Source: Flavobacteriales bacterium (lineage in GTDB: Bacteria > Bacteroidota > Bacteroidia > Flavobacteriales_F > PHOS-HE28). From it: 64,000 nt of DNA. Under the pieces are notes generated by a model. That model was not told where the DNA came from. It searched no databases and worked only from the letters and a program-made list of their open reading frames with translations. The stretch spans positions 3,179,583 through 3,243,582 of the forward strand of contig JAHCIA010000001.1 of NCBI GenBank assembly GCA_026129465.1, in the 5' to 3' direction. The translations under genes were made by a program, and so were the position numbers. This document shows, one piece after another, positions 58,742-64,000 of this stretch (positions are counted from its first letter, which is position 1; the number at the start of each line of letters is the position of its first letter).

Positions 58742-58752
58742 GGAAAGGTCCA

Positions 58753-58790
58753 CCGCAGAGGTGCGGAGAGCGCAAAGGAACGCAGAGGGA
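58753..58790. repeat. Degenerate repeat upstream of the PLP gene
   Basis: Plus-strand words CCGCAGAGG, TGCGGAGAG, CGCAAAGGAA, CGCAGAGGG; on the minus strand CTCTGCG/CTTTGCG-type repeats. Same style of short degenerate tandem words as at 22224, 23576 and 60487. Confidence 0.6.
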
Positions 58791-58808
58791 ATGTGTGCAG
58801 CGAAGAGC

Positions 58809-60470
58809 TTAGGGCTCCCGCACCCAGAACACGAAGCCGTTCTTCCGATACAATTCGGTGAAGGTGCCCAGCGCTTCCACTTCCTCCACAGCGGTGATCT
58901 TGCAGCTCAGGTACACCGGCCGGTCGATGGGGCCGTGGAAGAGTATCTCCTGCTGCGGGCGTGGCTCGGCGATGCGGCCGTAGAACTCGGGCACGTAGCT
59001 TTTGTAGTTCTTCGTGGTCAACCAGCACCGCTCGCCGGCCTTGCTTTGGAAGAACTCCACCGCCGCGCGTTGCGAATAGGCCTCTATCCGGTTGATGAAG
59101 AAGAAGAGCGTGGTGGTGACGAACAGCGCGCCACCACCAAAGACCACCAGGACGGCTTCGCGGTAGCGAGCACGGCCATGCAGGAAATGCCCTGCGAGCA
59201 GAGCCGCCAGAAGCAGCGCACCGGCCATGGCTTCCAGTCCGGTCCAGCGCACATCGGCTTCCAGATTGGCCTGCGCGAAGGGATCCTGCGCGAAGAGCGG
59301 CTTCAACGCTTCGATCTTCATCCCCGCGAAAGGCAATGCGATCACCATGATCGCGATGAGGGTGCCCAGCCCACCCAGCAGGAAACGGCTCCAACCGAAT
59401 GCTTCGCGTTTCTTCCAGATGCGCTCCAATTGGATGGCCGCCAGGTAGGTGAGCGGGAAGTAGCACAGGCTGCTGTAGTGGACGATCTTGGTCTTGACGA
59501 TACTGAAGAGGATGAGTACCACCCAGAAGAGGATCACCATCCAGCGGCGGTGGTCGTTCGCAGCGGGATCGTTGCCGCGCGTGGGCCCGCCTGCCGGACG
59601 GGCAGGTTTGAGCAGTTCCTGGACGGCGAAGACCGAGGCCGGGAAACAGCCCAGCAACAGCACTACGACGTGATAGCCGAAGAAGCCGCCATGGCCCGCA
59701 TCCTCGGTGGTGAGCATGGCCACCTGCCGTTGGAAAAAGGCCACCATGAACTCGGGGCCATGGCGCAGCAGGTCCACCATGCCCCAGGTCGCGATCGCCA
59801 GCAGGGTGGCCAACGCGATGATGCCGATGCGTCGCCAGCGCAGGTAGGGCCTGAAACGTCCCCACATCCAGTACAGTCCCATGACCAGCCCGGGGATGAG
59901 TACGCCCACAGGCCCCTTGGTGAGCACGGCCAGCCCCAGGAAGATGCCCGCCAGCCAGGCGTACCTGTCGGTGCGGGCATTGAGGGTGCCCGGAGCGCGT
60001 GAAGGATCCCGCTGCACCAGCGTGATGATGGCTTGCAGCCCCAGAAAGATGAAGAGGTTGAACCACGGATCGATGATGCCGCTGCGGAAATAGAGGTGGG
60101 GCAGGATGGACCCCACATAGGCCAGCGCCCACAGCATGCCGAAGAGCCGGCCGCGCACCTGCTCGCCGATGCGCATCAGCAGCCAGAGTGTCACCAGCCC
60201 GCAAAAGGCATTGGGCAGCCGCGCCGCGAACTCGCCCACGCCGAAGACCTTCATGGCGAGGGCCTGCATCCACATGAACAACGGCGGCTTCTCGTGGAAG
60301 GCTTCGAGCCCGATCCTGGGTCGGAGCCAGTCGCCCGTCACCAGCATCTCCCGGGCGATCTCCGCGAAGTTGATCTCGTCCCAGTCGAACAGATGCACCG
60401 CGCCCAGGCCGGGTAGGAAGAGCAGGGCCGATGCGGCCAGGAAGATCCACTGGAGGCGTGGGGCGGTCAT
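58809..60470 (-). CDS. ArnT/PMT-like (GT39 family) glycosyltransferase
   Basis: A 553-residue multi-pass membrane glycosyltransferase. The N-terminal loop after the first helix has the catalytic acidic pair (HLFDWDEINFAEIAREM), followed by GDWLRPRIG and FHEKPPLFMW typical of ArnT/PMT-type enzymes; about 10-12 transmembrane helices follow, then a soluble C-terminal part. These enzymes transfer a sugar from a lipid-linked donor at the outer face of the inner membrane to lipid A or proteins. ATG 60470 is used; upstream in-frame sequence is heptamer-repeat-like and not conserved. Confidence 0.85.
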   Translation of the reverse strand: MTAPRLQWIFLAASALLFLPGLGAVHLFDWDEINFAEIAREMLVTGDWLRPRIGLEAFHEKPPLFMWMQALAMKVFGVGEFAARLPNAFCGLVTLWLLMRIGEQVRGRLFGMLWALAYVGSILPHLYFRSGIIDPWFNLFIFLGLQAIITLVQRDPSRAPGTLNARTDRYAWLAGIFLGLAVLTKGPVGVLIPGLVMGLYWMWGRFRPYLRWRRIGIIALATLLAIATWGMVDLLRHGPEFMVAFFQRQVAMLTTEDAGHGGFFGYHVVVLLLGCFPASVFAVQELLKPARPAGGPTRGNDPAANDHRRWMVILFWVVLILFSIVKTKIVHYSSLCYFPLTYLAAIQLERIWKKREAFGWSRFLLGGLGTLIAIMVIALPFAGMKIEALKPLFAQDPFAQANLEADVRWTGLEAMAGALLLAALLAGHFLHGRARYREAVLVVFGGGALFVTTTLFFFINRIEAYSQRAAVEFFQSKAGERCWLTTKNYKSYVPEFYGRIAEPRPQQEILFHGPIDRPVYLSCKITAVEEVEALGTFTELYRKNGFVFWVREP

Positions 60471-60486
60471 CGTTGTGCGGGCGTTC

Positions 60487-60509
60487 CGGACAACGAAGAA
60501 CGGACAAGC
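60487..60509. repeat. Degenerate heptamer repeat before the GT39 gene
   Basis: Plus-strand words GGACAAC, GAAGAAC, GGACAAG, the same family as the repeat inside miaB (GGACAAC, TGAGAAC). Lies between the GT39 start and the GT2 stop. Confidence 0.6.
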
Positions 60510-60514
60510 CGCGA

Positions 60515-61264
60515 CTACTTCCGCGCCCCGAGGATGCCCCACTTCAGAAGACCCATGCGCGCCAGAAAGTAGCGGCCGCTCACGCGCAGCACGCCCAGAC
60601 CGTAGGTGACACTGCGGCTGAAGTTGATGCTGCTGGCCTCCTCGAAGTACTTGGTGGGGCAGGTGATCTCGGCGATCTCGTGGCCCTGCCAGCAGATCTG
60701 CGCCACGATCTCGTTGTCGAAGACGAAGTCGTCCGAAAGCTTGTTGTATTCCACGCCGCGCAGCACTTCACCGCTGTAGGCCCGGTAGCCGGTGTGGTAT
60801 TCGCTCAGCTTCTGGCCCATGAGTATGTTCTGCGTGAGCGTGAGCAGCCGGTTGGCGATGTACTTGTACATGGGCATGCCGCCCTTGAGTGCGCCCTTGC
60901 CCAGGATCCGTGATCCGAAGACCACCGGGTACACATCATTGCCGATGAGCGCGATCATGCTCACCAGCAGCTTGGGGGTGTACTGGTAGTCCGGGTGCAG
61001 CATCACGATGATGTCGCCGCCCAGTTCCAGCGCCTTGTCGTAGCAGCTCTTCTGGTTGCCCCCGTAGCCGCGGTTCACCCGGTGCTCCACGATGTGGCGG
61101 ATGCCCAGTTCGCGGGCCACGGCCACCGTGTCGTCGGGGCTCTTGTCGTCCACCAGCACCACTTCGTCCACCAGGTCGAAGGGGATCTCGTCATAGGTCT
61201 GTTTCAATGTGCGGGCGGCCCGGTAGGCGGGCAGCACCACGATCACCTTCCTGCCTTGGTACAT
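60515..61264 (-). CDS. Family 2 glycosyltransferase (polyprenyl-phosphate sugar type)
   Basis: A 249-residue GT-A enzyme. IVVLPAYRAARTLKQTYDEI at the start, VDDKSPDDT (about 36-44), the Asp-x-Asp-like metal site near VMLHPDYQY and GSRILGKGALKGGMPMYKY, and YHTGYRAYSGEVL are typical of dolichol/polyprenyl-phosphate-mannose or -glucose synthase-like GT2s. Its lipid-linked product would suit the GT39 enzyme encoded next to it. The GT39 ATG lies 45 nt downstream of this gene's stop (on the same strand), so the two probably form a unit. Confidence 0.85.
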   Translation of the reverse strand: MYQGRKVIVVLPAYRAARTLKQTYDEIPFDLVDEVVLVDDKSPDDTVAVARELGIRHIVEHRVNRGYGGNQKSCYDKALELGGDIIVMLHPDYQYTPKLLVSMIALIGNDVYPVVFGSRILGKGALKGGMPMYKYIANRLLTLTQNILMGQKLSEYHTGYRAYSGEVLRGVEYNKLSDDFVFDNEIVAQICWQGHEIAEITCPTKYFEEASSINFSRSVTYGLGVLRVSGRYFLARMGLLKWGILGARK

Positions 61265-61350
61265 GGTGTTCTTCGGCTTGCGGTGGCGTTCTACGCAGGA
61301 GCGCCTTCCGGGTTCGATCGTGGGCGAAGATCGGCCTTGCCGGGCGATGC

Positions 61351-62256
61351 TCAACCTTCCGCCTTTTCGCCGGCGTTCACCAGATAGATGGCCGCGAGCA
61401 CCAGCGCCGCCATACCGGCCATGCCCCAGGTGAAGCCTTCGCCATCGGCCATGCCCCAGCCCACGGCCACCAAGGGCATCAGGTAGGTCACCGACGAGGC
61501 CCACAGGGCGGTGGTCATCTTCAGCAGGCGATTCCAAAGCACCAGGGCCAGGGCGGAACTCATCACCGCCAGCACCACCACGTGCCCGAAGGCGAAAAGC
61601 CCCTGCGGGTGTTCCCGCAGCACTTCCGGGAGCCCGCTGTTCAGCGCGAGCACGATGGACAGCGGACCCACCCAGGTGAGCGCCAGTACGGAGATCGCCA
61701 TGGGCGGCAGGCCATAGAGGTGGTGCTTCACGATGTTGCCGCTGAAGCCGTAGCACACGGCTCCTAGAATGGGCAGCAGTGCATAGATCGACCAAGCGGG
61801 CAGGCCGTCGCTTTCCTTCAGCAGGATCAGTCCGGTGGCACCGGCCAGGCCGAGCAGGATGCCCACAAGGTGCACGCTTCGCATCCGGGTACCGAAGAAG
61901 GCCGCGCCAGCGAGCAGGGTCATCAGCGGCGTCAGGCCATTCAGCATGCCACTGAGCGAGCTGTCGATGCGCGTCTGTCCCGTGGCGAAGAGCACCGCCG
62001 GGATGCCATTGCCCAGCAGGCCCGAACCCAGCAGGGGCAGCCAGTGCTTTCGAAGCAGATGCGCATGGCGGAAAAGGGCGGGAGCGAGGCAGAGCCAGGC
62101 GATGGACAGGCGTCCTGTGGCCAGTTGCCAGGGGTTCAGCACAGGTTCTCCCTCGATGTAGAGGCCACGCTTGATGAGGATGAAGGAACTGCCCCAGATC
62201 ACGGCCAGCACCAGCATCAGCGCCCAGGGGGTCAACGCGGGTCGGTCGCTGCGCAT
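61351..62256 (-). CDS. EamA/DMT-family transporter
   Basis: A 301-residue membrane protein with ten predicted helices in two five-helix EamA halves (VIWGSSFILIKRGL in the first, VCYGFSGNIVKHHL in the second; the PLMTLLAGAAFFG and LMPLVAVGWG loops are conserved). The DMT superfamily exports or exchanges metabolites; the substrate cannot be told. Divergent from the flippase gene. Confidence 0.88.
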   Translation of the reverse strand: MRSDRPALTPWALMLVLAVIWGSSFILIKRGLYIEGEPVLNPWQLATGRLSIAWLCLAPALFRHAHLLRKHWLPLLGSGLLGNGIPAVLFATGQTRIDSSLSGMLNGLTPLMTLLAGAAFFGTRMRSVHLVGILLGLAGATGLILLKESDGLPAWSIYALLPILGAVCYGFSGNIVKHHLYGLPPMAISVLALTWVGPLSIVLALNSGLPEVLREHPQGLFAFGHVVVLAVMSSALALVLWNRLLKMTTALWASSVTYLMPLVAVGWGMADGEGFTWGMAGMAALVLAAIYLVNAGEKAEG

Positions 62257-62381
62257 GGGGGCGGAAGGGTGGCCGGACGGAACGGCCGCGAAGGTATCCC
62301 GGGGATGCGCCCTTTGCAGGACGATGCTCCCCTGCGCGACAAGCCCGATCTTGCGCCGTCCATCGCGGAGGGCACCGGTCC

Positions 62382-63848
62382 ATGCAACGCCTCTTCCTTT
62401 CCAACCTGCTGTTGTTGCTGGTGCTGAACCTGCTGGTGAAGCCCTTCTACATCCTGGGCATCGATGCCGGGGTGCAGCAGGCCGTGGGCAGCGCGTCCTA
62501 CGGCGGTTACGCGGCCTTGCTCAGTCTGAGCTTCCTGCTGAACATCGTTTTGGATCTGGGCATCACCAACTACAACACGCGCAACATCGCCCAGCACGGC
62601 CAGCTCATGGCCAAGTACCTCGGTGGCATGGCCGGCGTGCGCGCGCTGCTCATGGTGTTCTATGCCCTGCTCACCGTGGGGGCGGCCTGGCTGCTGGGCT
62701 ATCGCGATGCGGCCCTGGGCATGTTGGGCTGGCTGGTGTTGAACCAGGCGCTGGCCGCGAGCATCCTCTACTTGCGCAGCAACATCGCCGGGGCCCAGCG
62801 ATTCCGGCAGGATGCCCTGCTGAGCGTGCTGGACCGCCTGTTGCTCATCGGTCTTGTGGGCTGGCTGCTCTGGGGCCGCGCCTCGGGCACCCCCTTCCGC
62901 ATCGAATGGTTCGTCTACGCTCAGACCGCGGCATACGGGGCCACGTTGATCGCCGCGCTGTTGCTCACGCTTCGGCTCAGTGGCCGGGTGCGGCCCAGGT
63001 GGCGACCCGCATTCGGCTGGATGGTGGTGCGGCAGAGCCTGCCTTATGCCCTGCTCATTCTGCTGATGACCTTCTACTACCGCACGGACATGCTCATGCT
63101 GGAGCGCATGCTGCCCGATGGCGACACCGAGGCGGGCATCTACGCGCAGGGATTCCGCTTTTTCGAGGCCTTCAACATGCTGGGCTTCCTGGTGGCCGGC
63201 CTGCTGCTGCCCATGTTCAGCCGCATGCTGAAGGAGGGAGAGGACGTGGCGCCGCTGGCCATGCTCGCCTTCCGGCTGGTGCTGGCAGGAGCATTGGCCG
63301 TGGCGGTCTTCGCCTGGCCGCATGCCCGCGAGGTGATGGATCTGCGCTATGCCGAGCATACCGAACGCAGCGCACCGGCCTTCGCCCTGCTCATGGCCTG
63401 CTTCGTGGCGGTTTGTGTGAGCTACGTTTTCGGCACGCTGCTCACCGCACGCGGCGATCTGGGACTGCTGAACCGCATGGCCGCGGCGGGCGCCGTGTTG
63501 AACATCGGCCTCAATGCGTTGCTCATCCCGCGCTGGCAGGCCGAAGGCGCGGCATGGGCCAGCCTCCTCACGCAGGGAGCCACCGCCGTGGTGCAGGTGG
63601 TGCTCGCCGTGCGGGCCTTCCGCATGCAGGCACCCTGGGGCGTGATCCTCCGTGCGATGTTCTATGCGGCCGGGCTCCTGGCGATGGTCCTCGTGGCGCG
63701 CCACCTGGGTCTTGCCCTGGGCTGGTCCTTCGCCATTCATGTGCCCATGGCCGTCGCACTCGCTTTCCTCGTCCGCTGCGTGCGCATGGCCGATCTGCGC
63801 ATGGCGTTCACCATGGCCCCGGCGCGTGGTGGACAACGCATCCGCTGA
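62382..63848 (+). CDS. Polysaccharide/lipid-linked oligosaccharide flippase (MOP superfamily)
   Basis: A 488-residue protein with about 12-14 hydrophobic helices, resembling Wzx-like or MATE-type flippases: SASYGGYAALLSLSFLLNIVLDLGITNYNTRN at the start in parts, YYRTDMLMLERML (mid-protein, after helix 6-7), and LLPMFSRMLKEGEDV. The MOP superfamily moves lipid-linked glycans across the inner membrane; together with the adjacent GT2 and GT39 genes it suggests envelope glycan synthesis (inference). Confidence 0.8.
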   Translation: MQRLFLSNLLLLLVLNLLVKPFYILGIDAGVQQAVGSASYGGYAALLSLSFLLNIVLDLGITNYNTRNIAQHGQLMAKYLGGMAGVRALLMVFYALLTVGAAWLLGYRDAALGMLGWLVLNQALAASILYLRSNIAGAQRFRQDALLSVLDRLLLIGLVGWLLWGRASGTPFRIEWFVYAQTAAYGATLIAALLLTLRLSGRVRPRWRPAFGWMVVRQSLPYALLILLMTFYYRTDMLMLERMLPDGDTEAGIYAQGFRFFEAFNMLGFLVAGLLLPMFSRMLKEGEDVAPLAMLAFRLVLAGALAVAVFAWPHAREVMDLRYAEHTERSAPAFALLMACFVAVCVSYVFGTLLTARGDLGLLNRMAAAGAVLNIGLNALLIPRWQAEGAAWASLLTQGATAVVQVVLAVRAFRMQAPWGVILRAMFYAAGLLAMVLVARHLGLALGWSFAIHVPMAVALAFLVRCVRMADLRMAFTMAPARGGQRIR

Positions 63849-63899
63849 GACGATCTTCCGGCGATCGGGCGTGGTCTATTTTAGCGCCCACCACGCCCC

Positions 63900-64000
63900 A
63901 TGGGCATCGTCTTCCACATCGGCCGCTACTTCCTGCTGATCCGCGACACGTTTTCGCGGCCGGAGCGCATGCGCCTTTATTGGAAGCGAACCCTGGAGGA
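63900..64000 (+). CDS. MlaE-like ABC permease, N-terminal part (runs off window edge)
   Basis: Only about 33 codons, starting at ATG 63900. The sequence (IGRYFLLIRDTFSRPERMRLYW) resembles the start of MlaE/YrbE-type phospholipid-transport permeases in Bacteroidota. A -7-like box, TATTTTAG, lies at 63877-63884. Assignment is tentative because so little is present. Confidence 0.5.
   Translation, partial: MGIVFHIGRYFLLIRDTFSRPERMRLYWKRTLE

Noticed and set aside
58672..60507. A second long frame overlapping the GT39 gene on the same strand
   Set aside because: The GT39 frame has the catalytic motif and transmembrane pattern; the other is a shifted low-complexity shadow.

Overview
The window comes from the chromosome of a GC-rich member of the Bacteroidota, probably a Flavobacteriales-type lineage. 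The evidence is a type IX secretion core (porP/sprF-gldK-gldL-gldM-gldN), two proteins with type IX C-terminal sorting domains, TAnnTTTG-type -7 promoter boxes, a miaB-regulator-lptE-TPR-secG-groES-groEL block, a tRNA gene without encoded CCA, and a TonB receptor with a carboxypeptidase-regulatory-like N-domain. GC content was judged by eye, not calculated. Genes are densely packed and no gene-free stretch exceeds 300 bases; the largest gap (10231-10498) holds only divergent upstream regions with nothing I recognise.

Layout. 1-4.6 kb: start of a TonB-dependent receptor, a cold-shock-type RRM protein, a GNAT acetyltransferase, a membrane fatty-acid desaturase and a DUF4139 protein. 4.7-10.2 kb: one very large surface protein gene (PPC-like modules, thrombospondin-type-3 repeats, type IX sorting domain), split by an 894-bp IS5-family element that leaves a 2-bp TA duplication. 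10.5-15.0 kb: an overlapping three-gene operon of ECF sigma factor, membrane anti-sigma-like/TPR protein and TPR-CHAT caspase-like protein. 15.1-18.2 kb: a repetitive type IX cargo. 18.3-25.0 kb: groEL, groES, secG, a TPR protein, lptE, a sigma-54 activator and miaB, read leftward; the last three form a tight unit behind a well-formed Bacteroidota promoter. 25.0-30.4 kb: an outer-membrane barrel, exported MsrB, topA and a ureohydrolase-fold protein with an eroded metal site. 30.5-36.4 kb: the type IX secretion/gliding core. 36.5-40.8 kb: ABC-F ATPase, initiator tRNA, era and der. 40.8-42.9 kb: a transglutaminase-fold protein lacking the catalytic Cys. 43.0-56.1 kb: a LytS/LytTR two-component pair followed by an outer-membrane barrel, a 1981-residue secreted protein and an FN3 protein spaced 3 nt apart. 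56.2-64 kb: a repetitive secreted protein, a trans-sulfuration-type PLP enzyme, two glycosyltransferases, an EamA transporter, a flippase and the start of an MlaE-like permease.

How the parts fit: the GldKLMN/PorP machinery exports proteins such as the two sorting-domain proteins here; LptE and SecG serve envelope biogenesis; several units (the CHAT operon and the LytTR-barrel-giant-FN3 cluster) look like regulated envelope or surface modules of unknown function. The best candidates for something undescribed are the LytTR-barrel-giant-FN3 cluster, the sigma/anti-sigma/CHAT operon, and a family of degenerate heptamer repeats that occurs inside lptE and miaB reading frames and in two nearby intergenic regions.
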